The notes beneath the pieces were generated by a model. That model saw nothing but the letters and a program-made list of their open reading frames with translations, ran no database searches and was not told the origin of the DNA. This document shows, piece by piece, positions 18,569 through 28,500 of a stretch of DNA of 64,000 nucleotides. Position 1 is the stretch's first letter. Each line of letters begins with the position of its first letter. The stretch comes from Pseudooceanicola batsensis HTCC2597. Lineage in GTDB: Bacteria; Pseudomonadota; Alphaproteobacteria; Rhodobacterales; Rhodobacteraceae. The stretch is taken from contig NZ_CH724131.1 in NCBI RefSeq assembly GCF_000152725.1, forward strand, positions 2,854,711 through 2,918,710, in the 5' to 3' direction. The position numbers and the translations under genes are program-made.

Positions 18569-21500
18569 TGGTGTTCCCCTTCGGCAGGTTCTGCGGACGG
18601 GGCTGTTCCGGCACGCGGGGCTGCGGCGATTTCCGTCCGGCGAGTTCCTGAAGGATCGGCGTCCGTTCCCCGAACATCTGCACGGACCCGTCGGCCAGCA
18701 GCATGATCTTGTCGACGGCGCTCAGAAGCGACGGCTTCTGGGTGATCACGACCACGGTGATCTTGTTGCGCCGCGCGTGCTGGAGCGCCTGTGACAGTGC
18801 CTTGTCACCCTTCGTGTCCAGGTTGGAGTTCGGTTCGTCCAGCACCACAAACCGCGGATCGCCAAAGAAGGCGCGGGCAAGGGCGATGCGCTGTTTCTGC
18901 CCGCCCGACAGCGGAAAGCCGTCGGCCTGCACCCAGGTCTCGTAGCCATGCGGCAGGTTGGCGATCATCTCGTGCACGTCGGCCAGCATGGCCGCGCGAT
19001 AGACCTGCGCGTCGGTGGCGTCCCGCCGCATGCGTCCGATATTGTCCTTGATGGTGCCGGGAAAGAGCTGCACGTCCTGCGGCAGGTAGCCGATATTCTC
19101 GCCGAACTGCCTCGGGTCCCAGTTGCGCAGGTCCATGAGGTCGAGACGCACGTTGCCCGAGGTGGGCAGCACCGATCCGACCAGCATCTTGCCCAGGGTC
19201 GTCTTGCCGGCGCCGGAATTGCCGATCACCGCCAGCGACTCCCCGGGATTGAGGCTGAAGCTCACGCTGTTCAGCACGACATGCTTGGTGCCCGACGGGA
19301 CATAGAGCAGCCGTTCCACATCGAGCCGGCCCTCCGGCTGCGGTAGGTTGAGCTTTTCGAACTGGAGCGTCGAGTTGGTCAGCAGGGTACGGATCCGGTC
19401 ATAGGCCTGCCGCGCGATGATGAACGCGTTCCAGCCCTCGATCGAGCCCTCGATCGGCGCCAGCGCACGCCCCGCGATGATCGACGCGGCGATCACCATA
19501 CCGCCCGTGATCTGCCCGTCGATGGCCAGGTACGCCCCCCAGCCGAGCATCGCCACCTGCGTCAGAAGACGCACCGCGCGGGAAACGGCGGACATCACGA
19601 TGTTGCGGTCCTGCGCCCGCACCTGCGCGGTCAGCGACGCGGCCGTGTCCCGTCCCCAGATCGTGACCGCCTCGGGGATCATGGCCAGCGCATTGATGAT
19701 CTGGCTGTTGCGCGACATGGATTCGAGGTGACCGTTGGCACGTGACTGGGCCTGGTTGGCCTCGGAAAACGGCTTGTGGGTGAGGCGCTGGTTGATGAAC
19801 GCGACCAGCGCGAGAAGAAGGGCGCTGATCACCACGATCGAGCCGAGATGCGGATGCACCAGATAGATCGCCAGCACGAAGAGCGGTGCGAAGGGCACGT
19901 CGAGGAACGCCAGCAGCGTGCCCGAGGTGAGGAAACCGCGAAGCTGCTGAAGATCGCCGAGCGTCTGATACTCGCGGCCGGTGCCGTGCAGCGAGGCATG
20001 CGCCGCCGCGCTCAGGATCGACGCGCCGAGACGGACCGCGACCTCGACCGCTGTACGCATCAGGATGAAACGCCGCAGGGCATCGAAACAGGTCTGCAGA
20101 ACGACCGCCCCGACGATGATCACCGTCAGCATGACCAGCGTATCGGTCGAACGGCTCGTGAGAACACGGTCCGAGATCTGGAACAGATAGATGGGGATCG
20201 ACAGGATCAGAAGGTTCGTGGCCAGGGTCAGGATCATCACGATGAAGAGGTTCCGGCGCACGGCGATGGTGCCGGTGCGCAGGTTCTCTCCGAAGTCCTG
20301 CGGGCCCTTCCGGCGGTGGAATTTTGGCGGGGGCGGTCGGCCGCCGTCGCCGCCGCCCGGGGGCGGATCATCCTTGCGACGCATGATCGGACCGGTGTCG
20401 CCCTCGATGGTCTCTCCCATCCGGTCGCCGCCGCCGCGCGCAACGGGTTCGGTGGCGCCGTCCTGCTCAGGCACCGTGACGCGCGCTTCCTGCGGGGCGT
20501 GTCCGGCATGCTCCGGGGGGGCTGTGGTCTTCTGCGTGGTGCCGGTTGCGGTTTCGGGGGCAGAGGGTCGGGTCGGGCCGGCCGGTGGCGCGGGGGTCGC
20601 CTTGGCGTCGGCGGTGTCGCTGGTCCGCGGCGTCTCGGCGCGAGGGTGCGTGGCCTTGGCGGGTTCGGGCGTGTGCACCGCCTGCTGCAGCGGGCGGGAA
20701 GGGGCGGTTGCTGCGCCGGGCTTGATCTGTGTCTCCGCGGGGTCGGCTGCGCTGCCTCCGGCCCGGGCGTCGTCGGCCCTTTCGGCGGTGTCCACGGCCG
20801 TTTGCGGCATGGTGGTCTGGACGGGGTTGCCGTCTTCCTGTGAACTTCCGGCGGGTACGGGGCGTTCGGTGGCGGCCTCGGCCCGCCCGACGTCGCAGCC
20901 TGGAGCCGCGCCTGTGCCATCGGTATGAGCAGGTTCGGACGGGCTGTCGGCGATCACCTGTTCCGCTTGCCCGGATCGCTGCGTCGCCCCTTCGCCGCCG
21001 GTCGCCGTTCCCGGCTTGCCACCCTGTGCGCCGGATGCCGTCTCGGCTTGCGCCGGTGGTTCCGAGACAGCGGTTTCGGTCGCTGGAGCGGCGGGCGGCG
21101 AGGCGAACGGGCCGTTGATCCTTTCCATCGCGACCTGGAGGCCCGTCGATGTGCGGACGGCTGCCGCCGGTCTCAGCGCGGGCTTACCCGCATCGAGGTC
21201 GACATCGGCGTCGGCTCCGGGCCTTGGCGCCGTATCCCGATCCGGCCCGTCCGTCTTTGCTACCTGCTGCTGCGGGACCTCCGGCGCCTCCGGCTTCTCG
21301 GGAGCAGAAAGGTCCGCTGTCATCTGGTCCGGCTCCGCGCCCGTGTCCGACTGCGGGCCCCCGGCCGCAGATCGTGGCGACTTGGTTTCCGTGAGTGTAA
21401 ACCGTTTCGTGAAGCTCCCTGCGGAGCCGGATGTCTTGCCGCCCTTGACCGAGGCCACTGGTCTCACCCCGGTCTTCGCGAGTTCTATGGCGAGGTCCGA

Positions 21501-21662
21501 GACGGAGCTTCGGCGGGAAACGAACCGACCCTTCGTGCCGTCAAGGTTCACGCGCTGATCGACCCGAAGATAGAGCGGCAGATGCAAGCCCTTCCCAGCG
21601 GATGCCTTTGCGGCGGGGCTTCCGGTTTCGTTCCGCTCGGTGTCGGCTGAATAGTCTTTCAC
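18561..21662 (-). CDS. Type I secretion ABC permease/ATPase with long N-terminal extension
   Basis: Protein of 1033 residues, almost twice the PrtD-family length. Residues about 465-1033 are a normal PrtD-type exporter: six-helix membrane domain from NLFIVMILTLATNLLILS, then the ATPase with Walker A GNSGAGKTT (about 812), Q-loop YLPQDVQLF, signature LSGGQKQR, Walker B RFVVLDEPNSNLD. The H-loop reads VVVITQKPSLL, so Gln975 (CAG at 18740-18738) stands where the family normally has His. Residues 1-460 are hydrophilic, Ala/Pro/Thr/Glu-rich and probably disordered, apart from a more ordered 25-90 (LPLYLRVDQRVNLDGTKGRF). It follows the 1246-aa gene by 20 bases and probably exports that protein and the 1634-aa one. 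Confidence 0.93.
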   Translation of the reverse strand: MKDYSADTERNETGSPAAKASAGKGLHLPLYLRVDQRVNLDGTKGRFVSRRSSVSDLAIELAKTGVRPVASVKGGKTSGSAGSFTKRFTLTETKSPRSAAGGPQSDTGAEPDQMTADLSAPEKPEAPEVPQQQVAKTDGPDRDTAPRPGADADVDLDAGKPALRPAAAVRTSTGLQVAMERINGPFASPPAAPATETAVSEPPAQAETASGAQGGKPGTATGGEGATQRSGQAEQVIADSPSEPAHTDGTGAAPGCDVGRAEAATERPVPAGSSQEDGNPVQTTMPQTAVDTAERADDARAGGSAADPAETQIKPGAATAPSRPLQQAVHTPEPAKATHPRAETPRTSDTADAKATPAPPAGPTRPSAPETATGTTQKTTAPPEHAGHAPQEARVTVPEQDGATEPVARGGGDRMGETIEGDTGPIMRRKDDPPPGGGDGGRPPPPKFHRRKGPQDFGENLRTGTIAVRRNLFIVMILTLATNLLILSIPIYLFQISDRVLTSRSTDTLVMLTVIIVGAVVLQTCFDALRRFILMRTAVEVAVRLGASILSAAAHASLHGTGREYQTLGDLQQLRGFLTSGTLLAFLDVPFAPLFVLAIYLVHPHLGSIVVISALLLALVAFINQRLTHKPFSEANQAQSRANGHLESMSRNSQIINALAMIPEAVTIWGRDTAASLTAQVRAQDRNIVMSAVSRAVRLLTQVAMLGWGAYLAIDGQITGGMVIAASIIAGRALAPIEGSIEGWNAFIIARQAYDRIRTLLTNSTLQFEKLNLPQPEGRLDVERLLYVPSGTKHVVLNSVSFSLNPGESLAVIGNSGAGKTTLGKMLVGSVLPTSGNVRLDLMDLRNWDPRQFGENIGYLPQDVQLFPGTIKDNIGRMRRDATDAQVYRAAMLADVHEMIANLPHGYETWVQADGFPLSGGQKQRIALARAFFGDPRFVVLDEPNSNLDTKGDKALSQALQHARRNKITVVVITQKPSLLSAVDKIMLLADGSVQMFGERTPILQELAGRKSPQPRVPEQPRPQNLPKGNTNV

Positions 21663-21682
21663 ATCAATTCTCTGGTCAGGGT

Positions 21683-24600
21683 CTACGCCAGCATGGTCTG
21701 CATGATGTCGGCGCTTGGCGGTGCCGCGTCCATCTGCGCATGCATGTCGGCCTTCATCGCCTGCATCGGCGCCTTCGTGATCATGTCTTCCGACAGGAAC
21801 GCGACCGCCTCGGTTGCGAGGGCGCCGTGCATCGCCGACAGATCGGGCAACTCGGGCATGTCCGGCATGATCAATTCGGCCTGGTGAAGCAGGGCGTCGG
21901 AATAGGTCGCCCCCTTGGCCACGATCGTGGAGTCGATGCCGCTGTCCTTGATCGAGGCGAGGTTCGCGAGCGCGTTCGAGCCCATGGTCACCTCCATGTC
22001 CTCCTTCAATCCGGCGGCGAATTCGTCGATGGCCAGTTCGATCGCGTCGTCATCGCCCAGCACGTTCGTCTGCTGGACGGCGTTGACGGTCTTGAAGTCG
22101 CCCTTGATGTGCAGGACCTTGAGAAGCGAGGTGCCCATGAACTCCTGCTTCGCCAGAAGATCGTCCTCGATCTTCTCCTTGCCGGACTGGAAATCATCCA
22201 GCGTCCTGCCGTAGACGGCGTCCATCTCGGCGGTCAGGTCCTTGCCGATTGTGGTGATCTTGGCCTGGTTCACCAGCATGTTGTCGGCCATCGAGGCCTT
22301 GATGCCGGTTGCGAGGCCCTCTTCGGGCGCGGCGTCGGCCTGGTCGGCTGCGCTGGCCTCGGTAGCGCTGTCTTCGAAAGAGCTCGCCTGAACCGGTTCG
22401 GCGTCTGCCACCTCGGGCGCAGCCTTCGGTTCATCCTGGGACGTTGCCGCGGCGTCCGGTTGCGTAACGTCGGGATGATCGCCGGCCTGGACAATGCTGC
22501 CCGACGCGGTCGCGCCCAGCTGATGCTCGCCCTTTTCGACCTCCGTCTGCGAAAAGTCGGCTCCGGCGGCCGTCGCGTCGTCGTTCTCGGCAAGCGGTCC
22601 CGTCTCGTCTGTGCCGGAGGCCGTTGCCGATTGCACCGTCTGAGACGAAAGGCCGGACGTCGGAACAACCGGTGCGCCGTCGGTCGTCGCCGGCGTGCCG
22701 CTTAGCTGCGATGGGGAGGAGGCCGGGACCGGCTTTTCCAAGGCGGGGTCGGTGGACGAAACCTCCTGGGACTGATCGGGGGGCTGGGGATCGGCGGAGG
22801 CCTCGTCAAGCGGCGGCGCCTCTGTCTCGCCGGGCGTTGCCGCCATCGTCTGGCCGTGTGTCGTTTCCGGCGCTTGGGTATCCCCGACCACCGCCGCAAC
22901 GGACGCTGTGAGTGGCGCCCCTGTCGGTTGGGGGGGCGGCGTAATTGCCGCGGGTTCGGCGGCCGGGGATTCGAGGGACGGAGAGGCCTCCGGCGCCGCA
23001 TCCGCTTCGACTGCCGGCGTGTGCGGGACGGCGGACTGCGCGGGGGCGGTCTGCGTCGTCGCAGATGGAATGGCCGTGGCGTCAGCGGGTTCGTGGGTCG
23101 GGGCTGGATCCGTCGGTTCGGGTGAGGCGAGCGGAAGGGTGTGCTCGGCCTCGTCGGATGCTTCGGCGGTGGTGTCCGGGCCGGTCAGCACACCCGCGGG
23201 TTGCGCCGGGGCCGCAGTCTCGGACGTGGCCGCGCCGGGGGCGTTGTCTGGCGGCGTACTGCTTGATTCTGTCGTTTCGGAGCTGACCGACAAACCAGTC
23301 GTTTCAGCATGGGTCGTGCTGACCTCGTCGGTCCGTGATGCGCTGCCGGTTTCGGTCGTCGCGGCGGATGCTGTCTGCGTCTCGCTCGTGACGGAACTGT
23401 TCTCTCGCTCTGCGGTGTCGGGGGCCGGCGCGGCGCTCGGGGACGTTTCGGCACCCAAGGCACCCATTGAACCGGCTATATCGTTCGAGGCGGTGGCGGC
23501 AGCGGTCACCACCGTGTCGTCCGCGCTCTTGCCTTCGGTCCCTTGACCGGCAATCGCGTTCGACCCGCTCACCTCGGTCGTCGGGCCAGCACTCGGGCCG
23601 GTCCCGCTGACAGCCACCTGCGTGGCACCCTCGGCCGGTGCGGGAACCGGCGCCGCGGCGACCGCAGTTTCCACCGGGTCTTCGGTCGCGGCATCGGTGT
23701 CGTCCGAGAGGTGGACCTCGAATGTGTCGGAATCGAGCAGGACGTTCATCTGCTTGATGATGGAGACGTCGATCATGTGGCCGTCGATGACGATCAGATC
23801 GTACTGAAACCCGAGTTCCCAGGCGAAGAAGTCGTTGATCGTCAGGTTGTCACCGGTGCCGAGCGTGGTGTTGCTGCCGGAAAAGCTGAACGAGACCGTA
23901 TCGCTGTCGGACACGTAGTTGACCTGGTGCGACCAGTTCGTCTGGATCAGGTCGCCCGTCACCGACGTGACCACCCAGTCAGTCGGGAAGACCGTCGCAG
24001 CCGGTTCGACGACCGGCGGCTCTTCTTCGGAGTCCGCGGCTTTCTGCGCCTCGTATTCCTCGCGGGAGAGTGATTCGATACTGGCGAGGTTGTGGGCCTC
24101 GGACGGACCGGGACCAGGCTCGCCGATCCCGCCGGTCGCGGCGGACACCCCCGCCGGAGCGCTGTCGGTTTCGACGATGACGTTGGTCTGGGAGATGGCG
24201 TCGAACTTCATGTAGTCGCCGCCGACCGCGTAGGCCTTGGCATCCAGCCAGGTCGAATTGATCGTCGTCTCGTTGATCAGTTCGTTGCCGCCGGTGCCGA
24301 TGTGATGGCCGGGGTCGTAGTCCACATCCGCACCGGGAGAGCCGTCTTCGAAATCCCCGGAAAAGTCGTGCTCTTTCGCGACGTCCTGGGCCTCGTCGGG
24401 CGTGTCGTCGCCGGCCGCCCCCCCCAGGCCGGATGTGTCCTCGCCCGAGGCGGCGAGGCCATCGGAGGCTTCGCCGCCCGCGAGGGCCGTGTCGCCATCG
24501 CCGCCCGAAAGGGAGGGCTCCGGGTCGTCATCGCTCGACGCAGCCGCGATCTCGACCGGGCTTTCCTCGTCGTCCGGCTCGTCGTCGTGATCCTCGTCCG

Positions 24601-25423
24601 AGAGTTCGCTATCGTCCTCTTCCTCCTCCTGAAGCAGATCGGGCAGATAGTCCTGCCATTCGGGTATGTCCTCGATCGAGACCCCGTCGACATGCACCCC
24701 TTGCGCCGCCTCGCCCGAGGCGAAGGTCATCTGCAATTCGCCTTCGCCAACCTGTGCGGTGGTCGTTTCCTCGCCAGTGTCGGCGGTCAGGGTGACGGCG
24801 CCCGGCAGCGCTCCTACGGCCCCGGCGAGAGTGCTGGCGGCCTCTACGATCGTGTCGACGATCTCGAACCAGTCGCCGTCGATGCTGGAGATCGGCAGGT
24901 CGATCGGGCTCAATGCCGCGGCCAGGGCCTCCAGGGCAGACATGGCAGCTTCGGTCTCTGCCTTGGCGGCCTGGCCGATCTCCGCCGTTCCGCCGACCAC
25001 GTCGTTGTCCGAAAGGGTATTCTTCTGGACCACGACCGCGGCCATCGAACTGGGCGGCGACAGGGTGAAGCTTTGTCCGGGCGGGCCGGCCGCGACAAGC
25101 GGCTCCGGCGCGGGCAGGACCGGCGTCGCGCCGACGATCAGCACCTCGGGAGGAAGCTGAGGCACCGGAACGAAGGGTATCGTAACGAAAGGCTCGGCCG
25201 GAAGCGGGGGCGGCGCCTTGAAATTCAGGTCGGGATCATAGCCCTTGGGCGTCAGCGGGGCAGGGCGGAACTGGCTTTCGGTCTCCAGCAGGGCCTGCTC
25301 ATCCGCGGCGGCCTGCTCGGCCTTGAACCGGTCATACTCGGCGCGGAGCCGGGACTGTTCCTCGGCGAGAGAGAAAAAACCTATGAAATGGCTGATGGAC
25401 TCGGTGACTGCGTCGTCTCTCAT
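21683..25423 (-). CDS. Giant acidic protein, predicted type I secretion substrate (1246 aa)
   Basis: I do not recognise a characterised family. Layout: residues 1-60 helical and charged, 60-130 Pro-rich, 130-260 partly ordered, 260-370 Asp/Glu/Ser/Gly-rich, 370-590 ordered beta-like segments, 590-1030 Ala/Thr/Ser/Pro/Glu low complexity, 1030-1246 an ordered helical/beta C-terminus. Short motifs of the form Q-x-N-x-L-x-D-x-D recur (VQKNTLSDNDVV, ISQTNVIVETDSA, IKQMNVLLDSDTF, VQQTNVLGDDDAI), and VDYDPGHH is shared with the neighbouring giant protein. No cysteine, no signal peptide and no RTX nonapeptides were seen. Position directly before a type I exporter and lack of Cys suggest it is secreted unfolded by it, but that is inference. 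Confidence 0.8.
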   Translation of the reverse strand: MRDDAVTESISHFIGFFSLAEEQSRLRAEYDRFKAEQAAADEQALLETESQFRPAPLTPKGYDPDLNFKAPPPLPAEPFVTIPFVPVPQLPPEVLIVGATPVLPAPEPLVAAGPPGQSFTLSPPSSMAAVVVQKNTLSDNDVVGGTAEIGQAAKAETEAAMSALEALAAALSPIDLPISSIDGDWFEIVDTIVEAASTLAGAVGALPGAVTLTADTGEETTTAQVGEGELQMTFASGEAAQGVHVDGVSIEDIPEWQDYLPDLLQEEEEDDSELSDEDHDDEPDDEESPVEIAAASSDDDPEPSLSGGDGDTALAGGEASDGLAASGEDTSGLGGAAGDDTPDEAQDVAKEHDFSGDFEDGSPGADVDYDPGHHIGTGGNELINETTINSTWLDAKAYAVGGDYMKFDAISQTNVIVETDSAPAGVSAATGGIGEPGPGPSEAHNLASIESLSREEYEAQKAADSEEEPPVVEPAATVFPTDWVVTSVTGDLIQTNWSHQVNYVSDSDTVSFSFSGSNTTLGTGDNLTINDFFAWELGFQYDLIVIDGHMIDVSIIKQMNVLLDSDTFEVHLSDDTDAATEDPVETAVAAAPVPAPAEGATQVAVSGTGPSAGPTTEVSGSNAIAGQGTEGKSADDTVVTAAATASNDIAGSMGALGAETSPSAAPAPDTAERENSSVTSETQTASAATTETGSASRTDEVSTTHAETTGLSVSSETTESSSTPPDNAPGAATSETAAPAQPAGVLTGPDTTAEASDEAEHTLPLASPEPTDPAPTHEPADATAIPSATTQTAPAQSAVPHTPAVEADAAPEASPSLESPAAEPAAITPPPQPTGAPLTASVAAVVGDTQAPETTHGQTMAATPGETEAPPLDEASADPQPPDQSQEVSSTDPALEKPVPASSPSQLSGTPATTDGAPVVPTSGLSSQTVQSATASGTDETGPLAENDDATAAGADFSQTEVEKGEHQLGATASGSIVQAGDHPDVTQPDAAATSQDEPKAAPEVADAEPVQASSFEDSATEASAADQADAAPEEGLATGIKASMADNMLVNQAKITTIGKDLTAEMDAVYGRTLDDFQSGKEKIEDDLLAKQEFMGTSLLKVLHIKGDFKTVNAVQQTNVLGDDDAIELAIDEFAAGLKEDMEVTMGSNALANLASIKDSGIDSTIVAKGATYSDALLHQAELIMPDMPELPDLSAMHGALATEAVAFLSEDMITKAPMQAMKADMHAQMDAAPPSADIMQTMLA

Positions 25424-25503
25424 GGCTCAGATGCGCCCTGGTTGGTTCAACATTCAATCCCGGTCCGGAACGGATGCGGGCCCGAAGCCCTTTCGGAGGG
25501 AGT

Positions 25504-25531
25504 GATCGGGGCCGGCGGACCGGCCCCGATC
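25504..25531. other. Perfect 12-base intercistronic hairpin
   Basis: GATCGGGGCCGG pairs with CCGGCCCCGATC around a CGGA loop, 16 bases after the stop of the 1634-aa gene and before the 1246-aa gene. No T run follows in the leftward direction, so it is more like an mRNA-end-protecting or partial attenuation hairpin than a full terminator. Confidence 0.65.
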
Positions 25532-25547
25532 GGTGTCGTTCTGCGGC

Positions 25548-28500
25548 TTACATGCCGTCGTCGTCCTCGCCGGTGTAGTTGGTGCTGAACGCACCGCCCA
25601 CGACCGTCATGTCGACCGTGTTGCCAAGGACGTTGGCACCCATGACGATGTCCTGGTTGAACGCCGAGGTGGTGACTTGCGCCGCGGCCGAGGCATAGGC
25701 CTCGCCCTGGATGAAGCCGTCATCCCCGTTGCCCGACCCGAACGAGCCGCCGTTGTTGCCGCCCATGCCGCCGTCGCCGTTGGTGGCCGCGCCGCCGGCA
25801 CCGCCGGTCGCCGTGCCGCCAGTGACCGCGCCGGACGTCGCCATGCCGCCTTCGGCATAGCCCGAGTCACCGCTGGTGCCCGTGGCTTCGCCGCCCATGG
25901 CCCCGGCACCCGACATCGCGGAGACATCTCCGGATACCGAGGTGTCGGACCCGGCCATGACGTCGTTGGCGACCGCGCCACCTGCACCGGTGTTCACCGA
26001 GGTGTCGTTGTCCGTCATGGATTCGGCGAGGGCTTCCGCCGCGATGTCCGACAGGCCGCCGTAACCTCCGTCACCGTCGGCGTACCCCGTTCCGGTGGAA
26101 GAGGACGACCCGTCGATGTCGGCCGTGGTTGCCCCGCTGGCACCGCTGGCGGCCGACGAGGTCGACGTGCCGTCGGCAGCCTGGTCCGTGGTCGAGGACG
26201 CATCCGCATCCGCGCTTCCGGTCGAGGCTTCGGCGTGGCCCATGCCGTCGCCCGAGGCGTCGGCATCGTTCAAGGCATCGGCCGCGCCGCTGGCGCCGCC
26301 GGTACCCGAGAGCGAGCCGGTGCCCGTCGCCGACGAGTCGTCGTCGGTGGACGAGGTCTGCGTACCGCCTTCCCCGGTGGTGCCGGTGTTGGCGGCATCA
26401 CCCGTCACATCGGTGTCGAGCATGCCCGTCGATATGGTGTTGGCTCCGCTCGCGCCGGACTGGTTGTCCGAGCTTGCATTGCCCGCCGCATCGGCGTCGT
26501 TGTCCGACATGCCCGCCGCACCGGCTCCGCTGGTTCCGGTGACCGTACCGTCGGCGCTGGCCGAGGCATCGTCATCGGTTCCGACCGTTCCGCCGGACGC
26601 GTTGCCCGTGGTGGCGTCGTTGGCCGCCTCGGACTGCAGGTCGTTGTCGGCCATGCCGCCGTCGCCCGAGGCTGCGCCTCCGGCCCCGGATGCCGCATCG
26701 CCCATGAGGTCGGACGTCTGCGTGGCGTCGTTGTCGGCCATGCCGGCGCCGCCTGCTCCGGATTCGGAGTCGGTGGAGCCGGTGGCCGTTCCGGATGCGT
26801 CGTCGTCGGTGGATGCCGTGCCAGCCGCACCGGCACCGCCGGTTCCGTCTGCCATCGCATCACCCGACACATCGTTGTCGACCATGCCCGAGTCGCCGCT
26901 GGCTGCTCCGCCTGCGCCGGACGTCGCCGTCGACTGGCTGTCGCCCGTCGCGTCATTGTCCGCCGAACCGGAGGTGGCGCCGCCTGCACCGGAAGCGGTG
27001 CTGTTGGTGCCCGTCGCGGTCGAGGTGGCGTCGTCGTCGGTTGCAGCGTCACCCGCTGCGCCCATGCCGCCGTCGCCGCTGCTGGCAACATCCCCGGTCA
27101 GGTCGATGTCGGCCATGCCGCCATCAGCCGTTCCGGAACCGCCTGCCGCACCTGTGCTGGTGTTGCTGGCGTCGCCATCGGCCGTACCGTCGATGTCGGC
27201 CATTCCTTGGCCGCCCGCTCCGGATTCGGAGTCGGTCGAAGCCGTCCCGGTTCCGGTCGCGGTATCGGTGGCGTCCGCGTCGGTCATGCCGGTCGCACCG
27301 CCATCGCCCGACGCCGTGGCATCGCCCGAGGCGTTCTGCGTGCCGGTCCCGCCGGTCGCGCTGCCTGCGCCACCCGCGCCGGACATGCCGGAGTTGGTCG
27401 CGTCACCGCCGGCGGTTCCGGTCGCGTCCGACGTGCCCGCCGCACCAGCGCCGGATTCGGAGTCGGTCGAGGCCGTTCCGGTTCCCGTCGCCGTGTCGGA
27501 GTTGGTCGCGTCGCCGCGTCCGCCCGCACCGCCATTGCCGCTCGCTGCTGCGTCGGTGGTGGTGTCCTGGTCGATGGAGCCGGTGGTCCCGGTGGCCGCG
27601 CCACCCGTGCCGCCCGTGCCGGTTGCGGTGCCGTTGGCATTGCTGGCACCGGAGGCTTCGCCGGAGGTTGCCGTACCGGCACCTCCCGCACCGCCCGTGG
27701 CATCGTCGGCGACGGCCACGTCGACGTCGAGCTGGGCACCTTCGCCCGCACCGCCGCCTTCGGTCTCTGCCTCGCTTTCGGCGTCGCCGCCGCCACCACC
27801 GCCTGCACCGGCACCAGAGGCGCCCATGGCACCGCTGTAGCCGTCGACGTCGGTGTCGACCTCTCCTGAATCGCCGGCCTCTGCATCGGCCGTCGGGCCG
27901 GCTCCGGTCAGACCAAGGGCCCCGGCGCCGTTCTCGGCGTCCCCGGCCTGGCCGCCGTCGCCTTCGGCCGTGCCTTCGGCTTCGGCATCGACCTCGCCAT
28001 CGACGTCACCGTCGATGTCGCCGCCGTTGCCGCCGTCCGCTTCGGACCGGGCGTCGACGTCCGCGTCGCCTTCGGCATCGGCATCGACCTCGCCGGAGTC
28101 TCCGGCTTCGGCTTCGGCCGTGGATTCGAAGTCGGTGTCGGCATCGCCGTCAGCTTCGTTCTCGGCATCGCCGGCGTCGCCGCCTTCCGCCTCGATCTCG
28201 CTTGCGGCTTCTGTATCGACGTCGCCGTCGACGTCGCCGTCGATGTCGCCGGCATTGCCGCCTTCGACGTCGGAGTCGGCATCGACCTCGGCATCGCCTT
28301 CGGCCGCGCCCTCGACATCACCCGACTCTCCGCCATCGGCTTCCGAGTCGGATTCGGCTGCGACGTCGTTTTCGCCATCGGCTTCGTTTTCGGCATCGCC
28401 ACCATTGCCACCTTCGGCATCGGCGTCGCTGTCCGTTTCGGCGTCGGACTGGGCTTCGAAGTCGCTGTCGGCCTCGCCGGTGTCGCCACCTTCGCTGTCG

